Assembly (NCBI RefSeq): GCF_014831675.1
Contig: NZ_VJXY01000003.1
Coordinates: 124,001 to 188,000 of the forward strand
Direction: 5' to 3'
Length of the DNA stretch: 64,000 nt
From: Komarekiella delphini-convector SJRDD-AB1
Lineage (GTDB): Bacteria > Cyanobacteriota > Cyanobacteriia > Cyanobacteriales > Nostocaceae
Under the pieces are notes generated by a model, which was not told the DNA's origin, did not search any database, and worked only from the letters and a program-made list of their open reading frames with translations. The stretch's first letter is position 1. The number at the start of each line of letters is the position of its first letter. Position numbers and translations under genes: made by a program. Positions 27,788 to 37,798 of the stretch are shown here, piece by piece.

Positions 27788-27991
27788 ATAACTTCCCAAG
27801 TTCTAGATACTACCTCAAAATTAATTGCAAAGCTGCAAACCCTAGCACCCGAACAGCAAAAACAGGTGCTAGATTTTGTGGAATTTTTAGCACAAAAATA
27901 TTCTCAACCCCAACCACCCCAGAAACGGGTACTAGTGTTAAGTATAGATGCAGTCTTTGATGCATATCCAGTTCAAAGGATGTGGGAGTAA
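27788..27991 (+). CDS. DUF2281-like antitoxin ORF with ATA as first codon
   Basis: The frame reads ITSQVLDTTSKLIAKLQTLA, then PEQQKQVLDFVEFLAQKYSQ, the usual N-terminal part of DUF2281-type (VapB-like) proteins. It ends VLVLSIDAVFDAYPVQRMWE, which is unlike the normal C terminus. AGGAG (27775-27779) lies eight bases before the ATA, so this is exactly the expected start position, but ATG is absent. Either the ATA is used weakly or the gene has lost its start. No toxin follows; the next gene is on the other strand. The call of the family is fairly sure; expression is not. Confidence 0.55.
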   Translation: MTSQVLDTTSKLIAKLQTLAPEQQKQVLDFVEFLAQKYSQPQPPQKRVLVLSIDAVFDAYPVQRMWE

Positions 27992-28033
27992 GAACACAGA
28001 TTTCATAGGCTGAGATAGCAATCGCACTCATCT

Positions 28034-28618
28034 TCAACTAGCGTGAAGTTCTCTAAGCCAATAGTGTCCGGGGTGACACACTGTTATTGCTTGCTTAAGC
28101 CAAACTTGACGTTCTTCATCAAGTAACCTGCATACACGATAAAAATCATCTTCGTCTTTAGACCTGGGATTCTTGGCTTTGTATAAGAGTACAATTTCCG
28201 GAGCAAGGAACGGTACATCAATATCAGAACGTAACCGAATCATTGATAATGGACGTGCAATATTAAGATTTCTGCGAAACCTCCACTCGCTTTGTGAAGA
28301 CTCATCCAAGAGAATCTCTAGTTCCGAGAATAAGGTATTTTTAGTATGAGCATGAATTTCATGTATTGGTAACTCTAGCCATTCGTCTTCATTCCAAGGC
28401 TCCATTTTTCCATTAACAACTTTAGTAAATTCCCAGCCAAATAAATATTCTCGCAGGCTGCTCTGGTCTTTCCTAAATATTGCGATTTCTATATCTTTGT
28501 GTACCCTGGTTATATCTCCTATAAAAAGGTCTATCGCCCATCCACCCGCTACAAACCAGTATTGTCTGAAATCATTTAGTAGCCTAGAAAGGTTCACAAG
28601 TTCTGAAACAGATTCCAT
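28034..28618 (-). CDS. Nucleotidyltransferase-fold protein (aminoglycoside adenylyltransferase-like)
   Basis: A 194-residue protein. The nucleotidyltransferase core shows YWFVAGGWAIDLFIGD, followed by RVHKDIEIAIFRKD, where HxDxDI is expected; the second acid is Glu here (DIE). The middle reads EILLDESSQSEWRFRRN, and the C-terminal half holds APEIVLLYKAKNPRSKDEDD, typical of the Aminoglyc_resit/LnuA-type superfamily. Such proteins transfer nucleotides to small molecules or act as toxin parts; the substrate is unknown. It is divergent from the Uma2 gene and next to a DUF2281-like ORF. Confidence 0.75.
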   Translation of the reverse strand: MESVSELVNLSRLLNDFRQYWFVAGGWAIDLFIGDITRVHKDIEIAIFRKDQSSLREYLFGWEFTKVVNGKMEPWNEDEWLELPIHEIHAHTKNTLFSELEILLDESSQSEWRFRRNLNIARPLSMIRLRSDIDVPFLAPEIVLLYKAKNPRSKDEDDFYRVCRLLDEERQVWLKQAITVCHPGHYWLRELHAS

Positions 28619-28725
28619 TGATGACTACTCCTCACAATTTTTCAGTATAAAATATTGAATCAATACACCCTCCCATCCCTAATAAACTAATCTAGAAATA
28701 ACGCTTTCAAATAGTGGATAAAGTT

Positions 28726-29412
28726 ATGGTTGAGCAACTTCTAATCAATAATGATGATTACTATGTGCCAGATGCCAACCAGTTAATCACTGAAGATGAT
28801 ACACCTGTGGATAATTTCGCATCTGCCAAACAACAACGTCTCTTGGTTGGTTCTCTTTACAGTTCTATACAGCAACAGACTTTTTTAGCGGAAGCTAATG
28901 TAGGTGTTTACTATACAGACCTTCAACCCCCTATTGTACCTGATGTCTTTCTGAGCTTAGATGTCCAATTACCTCAAAATTGGTGGGAGAAGCAAAATCG
29001 TTGTTATATGGTTTGGCGTTTTGGTAAACCTCCAGAAGTTGTTATCGAAATTGTCTCTAATAAAGAAGGTGATGAACTGGGAAAAAAACAAAAAATTTAT
29101 GAACAAATGCGGGCTAGTTACTACATCGTATATGACCCTAATCAGCAACTAGGAGAGCAAGTGATACGCGTTTATGAATTAAGAGGAATGCGTTATTTTG
29201 AAACTTCAGAAACTTGGCTAGAACAAGTTGGTTTAGGTGTAACTTTATGGCAAGGTGAATTTGAAGGTAGACAGGATGTTTGGTTACGCTGGTGCTACCA
29301 GGACGAAAATGTTCTACCGACTGGAGATGAACGCGCTCAACAAGCTGAACAACGTGCCCAACTACTAGCAGAAAGGTTGCGAGCGATGGGCGTAGATCCT
29401 GACACTCTCTAG
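28726..29412 (+). CDS. Uma2 family (DUF820) endonuclease-like protein
   Basis: A PD-(D/E)XK-fold protein, one of the most expanded families in filamentous cyanobacteria. It contains YYTDLQPPIVPDVFLSLDV (the Pro-Asp motif), GKPPEVVIEIVSNKEGDELG (the catalytic ExV core), KKQKIYEQMRASYYIVYDP, and ends in a Gln/Ala-rich coiled coil, AQQAEQRAQLLAERLRAMG, followed by GVDPDTL. ATG at 28726 gives 228 residues; an in-frame GTG at 28714 is an alternative. The biological role is unknown. It is divergent from the nucleotidyltransferase gene. Confidence 0.88.
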   Translation: MVEQLLINNDDYYVPDANQLITEDDTPVDNFASAKQQRLLVGSLYSSIQQQTFLAEANVGVYYTDLQPPIVPDVFLSLDVQLPQNWWEKQNRCYMVWRFGKPPEVVIEIVSNKEGDELGKKQKIYEQMRASYYIVYDPNQQLGEQVIRVYELRGMRYFETSETWLEQVGLGVTLWQGEFEGRQDVWLRWCYQDENVLPTGDERAQQAEQRAQLLAERLRAMGVDPDTL

Positions 29413-29467
29413 GATAGTCATACAAAGGCGCAAAGTTTTTTGTGTCTTTGCGTGAGCACAAAAAACA

Positions 29468-30436
29468 TCACATACTTGTACAACGAATAAACTCATTTAT
29501 TCGCTGCCAAACTTTCTCTAATAAATTAGGATCATCTGCATTAAACCACTCAATTTGTGAATATGCTTTAAACCAAGTGCGCTGTCGCTTGGCAAATTGT
29601 CGCGTATGTAAAATGGTTAATTCTATCGCTTCCTCTAAAGAAATATCCCCAGCTAAATATTGCTTGATTTCTTGATATCCTAAAGTATTTAACAAAGACA
29701 AATCAGCGCCATATTTTTGACAAAGATACTTTACTTCATCAACCAACCCGTTTGCTACCATTTGCTCAGTACGGTGTTTAATATAATCGCCTAACCTTTG
29801 TACATCGCAATCTAAGCCAATTTGCAAAATCGGATAATTCGGTGGATTTTCTCCTTGCTGTTCTGAAATCGGACGCCCAGTCACATAATATACCTCCAAT
29901 GCTCTTAAAGTCCGCACTGAATCATTAAGATGAATTTTTTGTGCCGCAACTGAGTCAACTTGTTGTAACATCGCATAGAGTTGAGGTTGACCTAAAGATT
30001 CGAGTTGCGATCGCAATTCTGTTTGTGGTGCAACCCTAGGAATTTTCATCCCTTGAACGATGGAACGTATATACAAACCAGTACCACCAACCAATAACAG
30101 AGGGGGAGAGAGGGGAAGCAGGGGGAGAAGTTGCCAGGAGGGTTTCCCTCCAAGCAAACTTCGGGGGAGATGAGGCGGAAAATTAATTAAAGCTTGTGCT
30201 TGTTCCTGGTAGTCTGCTACCGTCATTGTATTTGTCGGATCGCAGATATCTATTAAGTAGTGCGGCACTAATTTTTGTTCAGTCAAAGTTGGTTTAGCCG
30301 TACCAATATTAAACTCGCGGTAAACTTGACGAGAATCTGCACTGAGGATGATAGAACCCAACCGCAAAGCCAAAGCCAAAGCCAACCCTGACTTCCCTGT
30401 TGCCGTCGCCCCACAAATTACAATTAATTTAGTCAT
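29468..30436 (-). CDS. miaA: tRNA dimethylallyltransferase with an in-frame repeat insertion
   Basis: MiaA adds dimethylallyl to A37 of tRNAs reading UNN codons. The protein starts MTKLIVICGATATGKSGLAL (P-loop GATATGKS), then SADSRQVYREFNIGTAKPT and later VGGTGLYIRSIVQGMKIPRV. Between QAQALIN and the SPPLLLVGGTGLY segment lie about 25 extra residues (FPPHLPRSLLGGKPSWQLL and LPL). They are encoded at 30099-30178 by a G-rich repeat with a GGAGGG-TTT-CCCTCC palindrome. The frame is preserved and the total is 322 residues, against about 295 usually. The gene ends close to the Uma2 gene. Confidence 0.93.
   Translation of the reverse strand: MTKLIVICGATATGKSGLALALALRLGSIILSADSRQVYREFNIGTAKPTLTEQKLVPHYLIDICDPTNTMTVADYQEQAQALINFPPHLPRSLLGGKPSWQLLPLLPLSPPLLLVGGTGLYIRSIVQGMKIPRVAPQTELRSQLESLGQPQLYAMLQQVDSVAAQKIHLNDSVRTLRALEVYYVTGRPISEQQGENPPNYPILQIGLDCDVQRLGDYIKHRTEQMVANGLVDEVKYLCQKYGADLSLLNTLGYQEIKQYLAGDISLEEAIELTILHTRQFAKRQRTWFKAYSQIEWFNADDPNLLEKVWQRINEFIRCTSM
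30099..30178. repeat. Palindromic/G-rich dispersed repeat inside miaA
   Basis: AGGGGGAGAGAGGGGAAGCA runs into GTTGCCAGGAGGG-TTT-CCCTCCAAGCAAACTT, an imperfect palindrome (stem GGAGGG/CCCTCC extended by AAGTTGC/GCAAACTT). Its length of a multiple of three keeps miaA open. The boundary with native miaA is judged from the protein pattern. Confidence 0.7.
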
Positions 30437-30473
30437 TAGTTATTGGTCATTAGTCAAGGTCAAGAGTTAACAA

Positions 30474-32683
<2,210 letters not shown>

Positions 32684-33156
32684 ATATCAATTTCTTGTCA
32701 AAATAATTTGTAATTAGTAATACTCGTCTAGGCATGAGAAGTAAGCTATTAATGGGCTACGTCCCGCTGCGCTAACGTAATTACTACTCCATAGAAGACG
32801 ATTGGTAGCTTGAATCTGGAAAGAGTTTCCTCTTTTGCATCAATAAATTTAGTTGCTCTACACTTCAATTACAAATTACTAATTATTTGGTCAATACTTT
32901 GATGCTCTGTGAGCTTAGTAATGCTTAATGGGTGAAAACCTATTAAGTATTACTTTTTTATACTCAACATACTTCAATATAAAATTTCATAGCTCAAACC
33001 TACCTCTTTTAATAGATGATAAACTAGCGAAATAGCCAAGCTTTTGTGTAGATATTTTTTATTTTCCAAAACTATGTCGCTAGATGAGTGACTATATCGA
33101 GAAATTCGTTAATTATTGTTAATAATTCTCTATTTAACTCGATTGTAGGCATAGTT
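32684..33156. other. Intergenic region after gyrB
   Basis: About 470 bases, AT-rich, with no gene. A GGGCTACGTCCCGCTGCGCT-type repeat lies near 32754. The 3' part is the leader of the fasciclin gene. Confidence 0.5.
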
Positions 33157-33837
33157 ATGAAAGCGAGCAAAGGCATAGTAGTAAAAGCATTGTTCAATAT
33201 TATTAGTGTAGGTAGTCTTGTTACTCTGTCTGCCTGTGCTCAGCCTGTAGCGGAAACACCAACAACAACCGTTCCTCCAGTTACACCAACTCCGATAACC
33301 ACCATTCCTCCGGTTACGCCAACTCCGACAGTCACCATTTCTCCAGTTACGCCAACTCCTACTGGTGCAACAACCACTCAAAATTTCGCAGAACTGGCAA
33401 AATCAGCAGCTAATCAAGGACAGTTTCAAACCCTCACACGAGCAGTGCAAGCCGCAGGCTTAACTGAACAATTGGCTGCACAAGGGCCCAACACAGTATT
33501 CGCGCCTACTGACGCTGCTTTCGCTGCTTTACCAAAAGGTACTCTAGACAATCTCTTACAACCAGCAAACAAACAACAATTAATCAGGCTTCTGGCTTAT
33601 CACGTTATACCTGGGCGAATTACCTCTAAGCAATTGACATCTGGACAAGTCAAAACAGTCGAGGGTACTCCTGTTAAAATAACGGTTAATCCTGCTAACA
33701 ACACAGTCACAGTCAACGATGCTAGAGTGACTCAGCCAGACATCCCAGCTAGCAACGGTGTTGTCCACGTAGTTGATAAGGTAATTCTGCCACCCAATTT
33801 TCCTGCAAGTCTAAAGGCTACCCCAACACCAAGGTAG
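33157..33837 (+). CDS. Fasciclin-domain lipoprotein
   Basis: From ATG 33157 the protein has about 226 residues. Residues 1-25 are a lipoprotein signal ending in the lipobox LSAC. A Thr/Pro-rich linker follows, with three units like TTVPPVTPTPI. The fasciclin (FAS1) domain runs from about 75 to 215: FAELAKSAANQGQFQTLTRA, GPNTVFAPTDAAFAALPKG, LLAYHVIPGRI and IPASNGVVHVVDKVILPP. FAS1 domains mediate adhesion on the cell surface. An upstream GTG/ATT-type start at 33088 is unlikely since it would bury the signal peptide. The gene stands alone. Confidence 0.9.
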   Translation: MKASKGIVVKALFNIISVGSLVTLSACAQPVAETPTTTVPPVTPTPITTIPPVTPTPTVTISPVTPTPTGATTTQNFAELAKSAANQGQFQTLTRAVQAAGLTEQLAAQGPNTVFAPTDAAFAALPKGTLDNLLQPANKQQLIRLLAYHVIPGRITSKQLTSGQVKTVEGTPVKITVNPANNTVTVNDARVTQPDIPASNGVVHVVDKVILPPNFPASLKATPTPR

Positions 33838-35454
33838 TTTTTATCAAAAGCTACTAAGCGAGAAAGCTTTGAGAGATGGTTTTGTTCCCAGTTTGAAACT
33901 GGGAATACCTCTTGGGAAACCTCGCCTGCTGAAGAATTTGCGGTACTGCAATGACAAGCATTTCCAGGTATAACCCGGAAACAAGATTTTAAAAGGATTT
34001 CGGCTTAAGTTGACACCAATGCAATATATTGTCTGGTTAGATGTGGTCTATTCAAATAAATTAGATAAATATTAATTACAAAAAATTTATATTTCTTAGT
34101 AAGAGATATTGCATAAGATTCAACTTTTGTCAAGGTTATAAAAAATTAATGTAATTTATTGATACCAACAGATACATTAATTCCAGCAAAAGTTAAGTAA
34201 GTAACAAGTCCTTGTGCTGACTTTGTAATTAATGTCGCGCATTAGCTAGAAACGCATTTGTTATGCTTGAAAAACAAAGCTATATCTCATTTACCAAGTA
34301 ACAGTTAATAAGTAACTCAAAAATTTATCATCATCAGATGACAACAACTTACTGGATTAAAAGTATTAAAGCTTACAACTTAACTACGCAAAAAAATTGC
34401 CCTCAAGTTAAAACCTAATCATCCTATACTCAAAAGCGATCGCAGATAGAAGCAGATAACATCAAGCTGAAAACTTGCTAATATCTTCTCATACCTGTGG
34501 CAATAGCTATTATGTTGCATGTATCCAATGTACTTTTGCCTTAAGTAAGTAAATATCGATGATCTCTAATGTCAAATCGCTTCTGAATTGATTAAAATAT
34601 CGTTGGATACAATAATAAGAGTTTGTCAAGTTTCATAGGGCTGAAATCTCAGCAGTGCGCTAACCTGGGGATAAGACCAAATTAGTTAAATCTAAATTGA
34701 TCTGCCCAATGGCATATTATGCCGCAGCCTCAACTCCTCAGTTAAGGTAATTGGCAAAAGGTTGGCACTTGCACTACCACCCTTATGAGATCTCGCTCAA
34801 GGGAGAGCAACACTTTACTCTACAGACTGAGTGATTTATGAAGGAAACGTAAAAATGTGTGCATTAATGCTTCTCTTCTGAGTTAACATAAAATGCGCTG
34901 ATTCTAAGTAATTCAGGTATTATATAAAACCTGAGATTGCCTAGACCAAGTGTAGATACTTTATTAATGTAATGAAAATGCCACCACAATTCCGAAAAGG
35001 TTGAGAAAAAATTTAAGGATATACCTACTCTTTTTAATATCTTTTTGGTAAAAGGGGCTTTACTTTGCTTAATGACTTCATGATTAACACACAAAGAGAG
35101 TGCAATTTCTGTGAAACAGGCTACAATCGGAACAGTCTTTATAGGGAAATCTGCCATCAGTCTTAATACGTTTGTATGAAGTGGCAAATTTTTTGATCAA
35201 GGCTTTTTTTTGACTAGTCAGTTAGGATGTGTGTGCGAGAGCAATACATACAATATTGACTAAGGTGAACCAGTCACCTTCAGCAGTAGCTTAAAATAAA
35301 GTGAAAAACCCCTCCTCCCGGAGGTGTAAAAGTTCCGAAAATAATTCTGGCAAATCAGCTAAAAATTCTATTTTCGGTTAGCAACCAGCTCGATTAAAAG
35401 AGCAGTAAACACATCTTGAGTAATTGATTCTGCAAGGAGCATGAGGAACGCGGC
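33838..35454. other. 1.6-kb intergenic region upstream of sigA
   Basis: No reading frame with coding character was found on either strand. A 21-base hairpin is at 33885-33905. The middle is AT-rich. The last part, about 34640-35450, carries the sigA leader, including a CCTCC-TCCC-GGAGG hairpin near 35305-35325. A long regulated leader or small RNAs may be here, but none was recognised. Confidence 0.55.
33885..33905 (+). terminator. Hairpin after the fasciclin gene
   Basis: TTCCCAGTTT (33885-33894) and AAACTGGGAA (33896-33905) are perfect inverted halves around one base. It lies 48 bases after the stop. No T-run follows, so it may be a palindromic repeat instead. Confidence 0.4.
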
Positions 35455-36627
35455 ATGAACCAGGCTAACAACGTACTCGAAAGCATATATCAGCCTGACC
35501 TAGAAATAATAAATCAGCCTGAGCTCGAGTTAGAAGAACTCTTAATCGAAGATGAAGAGGACTTGCTGATCACGGATGATGGCGAAATTGATGAGTTTTT
35601 AGAGCCTCAGTCTGATGAGGACGACGCAAAGTCTGGAAAAGCCGCTAAATCGCGTCGTCGGACACAAAGCAAGAAAAAGCACTATACCGAAGATTCGATT
35701 CGGCTTTACTTGCAAGAAATTGGTAGAATTCGGCTGTTGCGGGCAGATGAAGAAATTGAATTGGCGCGGAAAATAGCCGATTTACTTGAATTAGAGAGGG
35801 TGCGGGAACGGCTTTGCGAGCAGTTGGAGCGCGATCCTAAAGATAGTGAATGGGCAGAAGCGGTACAATTGCCATTGCCAGCTTTTCGTTATCGTCTGCA
35901 TGTTGGTCGCAGGGCGAAAGATAAGATGGTGCAATCGAACCTGCGCCTTGTGGTTTCAATTGCTAAGAAGTATATGAATCGTGGCTTGTCGTTCCAAGAT
36001 TTAATTCAAGAAGGTAGTCTTGGTTTGATTCGCGCTGCTGAAAAGTTTGACCACGAGAAAGGTTATAAGTTTTCTACCTACGCTACATGGTGGATTCGTC
36101 AAGCAATTACCAGGGCGATCGCAGACCAATCCCGCACTATTCGCCTTCCGGTTCACCTTTACGAAACCATTTCTCGGATTAAGAAAACTACCAAGCTACT
36201 ATCTCAAGAAATGGGTCGCAAACCGACTGAAGAAGAAATAGCCACTCGCATGGAAATGACCATTGAGAAGTTGCGGTTTATTGCTAAGTCCGCTCAGTTA
36301 CCTATTTCATTAGAAACGCCCATTGGGAAAGAAGAAGATTCTCGATTGGGCGATTTTATTGAATCTGATGGTGAGACACCAGAAGATCAAGTCTCCAAAA
36401 ATCTTCTGCGCGAAGATCTTGAAAAAGTCCTCGATAGCCTCAGCCCCCGCGAACGTGATGTTCTCAGACTCCGCTACGGTTTGGATGATGGCCGGATGAA
36501 AACTCTTGAGGAAATTGGACAGATTTTCAACGTCACTCGTGAACGAATTCGTCAAATTGAGGCGAAGGCACTTCGCAAGTTACGCCATCCGAATCGTAAC
36601 AGTGTTCTTAAGGAATATATTCGGTAG
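35455..36627 (+). CDS. sigA: Principal sigma factor SigA (group 1 sigma-70)
   Basis: A 390-residue housekeeping sigma factor. The acidic N terminus (residues 1-55) is followed by region 1.2 ([16 protein letters not shown]), region 2 ([20 protein letters not shown], then [19 protein letters not shown]), region 3 and region 4 ([18 protein letters not shown], then [20 protein letters not shown]). Length is normal for cyanobacterial SigA. GAGGAA six bases upstream of ATG 35455 is the ribosome site. A five-codon frame (35441-35458) overlaps the start by ATGA. A strong terminator follows at 36699-36737. Confidence 0.96.
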   Translation: MNQANNVLESIYQPDLEIINQPELELEELLIEDEEDLLITDDGEIDEFLEPQSDEDDAKSGKAAKSRRRTQSKKKHYTEDSIRLYLQEIGRIRLLRADEEIELARKIADLLELERVRERLCEQLERDPKDSEWAEAVQLPLPAFRYRLHVGRRAKDKMVQSNLRLVVSIAKKYMNRGLSFQDLIQEGSLGLIRAAEKFDHEKGYKFSTYATWWIRQAITRAIADQSRTIRLPVHLYETISRIKKTTKLLSQEMGRKPTEEEIATRMEMTIEKLRFIAKSAQLPISLETPIGKEEDSRLGDFIESDGETPEDQVSKNLLREDLEKVLDSLSPRERDVLRLRYGLDDGRMKTLEEIGQIFNVTRERIRQIEAKALRKLRHPNRNSVLKEYIR

Positions 36628-36698
36628 TTATTAGTCATTAGTCATTAGTCATTTGCTTTAGACAAATAACCAAGGACAGATAACAAAGGACAAACAAT

Positions 36699-36737
36699 AA
36701 AAAACCTGGTAGTGAATAAGCACTCCAGGTTTTTTTA
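36699..36737. terminator. Bidirectional intrinsic terminator between sigA and the Hlip gene
   Basis: AAAAAACCTGG and CCAGGTTTTTTT form the outer stem, with AGTG/CACT continuing it and AATAAG in the loop. A-run and T-run flank it on either side. It fits the ends of both convergent genes, sigA (plus) and the Hlip gene (minus). Confidence 0.88.
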
Positions 36738-36765
36738 TTTATAGGTCATCTTGATATTTTAAAAC

Positions 36766-36951
36766 CTATAGGATGCCCCAAAAATGTAAGAAGCCTTGGC
36801 CAGAGAAAAGCTCAATCAAAGCAGCTGCTAAAAAGCCGATCATTGCCAAACGACCGTTCCAAACTTCTGCTTGTGGGGTAAAACCCCAACGCCAAGCGTT
36901 GCGATCTTCAATTACAGGAGTGGTAACTTTTGTTGTAGTTGCATTTGTCAT
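36766..36951 (-). CDS. High-light-inducible chlorophyll-binding-like protein (Hlip)
   Basis: A 61-residue single-helix protein of the light-harvesting-like family. The helix contains [20 protein letters not shown], the ExxNGRxAMxGF motif that binds chlorophyll. A short polar N terminus and a C-terminal LHFWGIL tail are typical. These proteins act in thylakoids to protect photosystem assembly and chlorophyll under strong light. GGAG lies 11 bases before the ATG. A promoter-like pair is at 37002-37029. It is a monocistronic gene, ended by the shared terminator. Confidence 0.95.
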   Translation of the reverse strand: MTNATTTKVTTPVIEDRNAWRWGFTPQAEVWNGRLAMIGFLAAALIELFSGQGFLHFWGIL

Positions 36952-37325
36952 AATAGACGCTCCAAATTAAATTTGCTAAGGTTTATTGCTTTCTGTAAAC
37001 TAATATAACAATAAATTTTCTAATTGCAACAAGTTTTTTATACTTTTGTTGCTATAACTTGACATAAAGACATTTAATTGAGCAATCTATTTTAAACATC
37101 AGCCTTCAGGTGGATTTGCTGAAGTTATATCAAGATCACACCGACTTTCGCTATCATCAATAGTATCAGTTTATTGAGAGTATTTATCAACTATTTTAGC
37201 TTGAGGGTGTGCATTGCAATGCCCAGGCTACTGTGGTCTATTCTTATGCAACCCGCTCTAGTTTAAAATTTTTAGCATTTAATGAAAATGCCTAGATTCA
37301 AAAACACTTAGATTAGTACCATAGA
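36952..37325. other. Intergenic region upstream of the Hlip gene
   Basis: It contains the predicted Hlip promoter and otherwise no gene. The sequence is AT-rich. Confidence 0.5.
37002..37029 (-). promoter_or_regulatory. Predicted sigma-70 promoter for the Hlip gene
   Basis: On the minus strand TTGCAA (37029-37024) and TATATT (37007-37002) are separated by 16 bases. A TTTACAGA motif downstream resembles half of a high-light regulatory (HLR1) site, but the tandem copy is missing. The transcript start would be about 40-50 bases before the ATG. Confidence 0.5.
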
Positions 37326-37790
37326 TTAGTACCAGACAATCTCCATCTCGTTTGTCGTTGAAGCAAAATTAAGCTTCTCGTAGATACGCTTACCATCTTG
37401 GGTAGCGTGAAGCCATATGCGTTTTGCCTCAGTTGCTTTGACAAAGCTGTTAATTTCTTTTAGCAGTGCTATAGCAATTCCTCGACCACGCCATGCAGGA
37501 ACCGTATAAACGTTCATGACGTAGGCTTCTAAGCCTGATAGATTACCGTTATGCGGAGGTCTTTGAAAAAATACCAAGCCGCTAGTGGCAACAATTTGAT
37601 TATCCATATCAGCCACCCAAGCCAAAAACTCACCTTGGGGCATTTTTTGTGCAAGATACTTTCGAGTTGCTTGTGCTAACGTTGCTGTGTCAGTATCACC
37701 TTTAATGTCTCCAACTTCGCGCAGGAGTTCAAGGCGCAAATCAACAAGTGCCTCTAAATCCTGCAAGTTGGCTTGTCGTAAGTTGAACAT
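37326..37790 (-). CDS. GNAT family N-acetyltransferase
   Basis: A 154-residue acetyltransferase. The core includes MNVYTVPAWRGRGIAIALLKE, where RGRGIA is the acetyl-CoA pyrophosphate loop, then EAKRIWLHATQDGKRIYEKL near the C terminus. The N terminus LRQANLQDLEALVDLRLELL is usual for this fold. The substrate is unknown. Its start lies eight bases from the topoisomerase stop, so the two genes are probably cotranscribed, though no functional link is evident. Confidence 0.88.
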   Translation of the reverse strand: MFNLRQANLQDLEALVDLRLELLREVGDIKGDTDTATLAQATRKYLAQKMPQGEFLAWVADMDNQIVATSGLVFFQRPPHNGNLSGLEAYVMNVYTVPAWRGRGIAIALLKEINSFVKATEAKRIWLHATQDGKRIYEKLNFASTTNEMEIVWY

Positions 37791-37798
37791 AACTCTTG

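Noticed and set aside
34725-34760. Yfr1-like small RNA (ACTCCTCA motif)
   Set aside because: The motif differs from the conserved Yfr1 core and is not flanked by two convincing stem-loops.
34864-35187. Minus-strand 107-residue frame upstream of sigA
   Set aside because: No ribosome site, no recognisable motif, and composition like translated non-coding AT-rich DNA.
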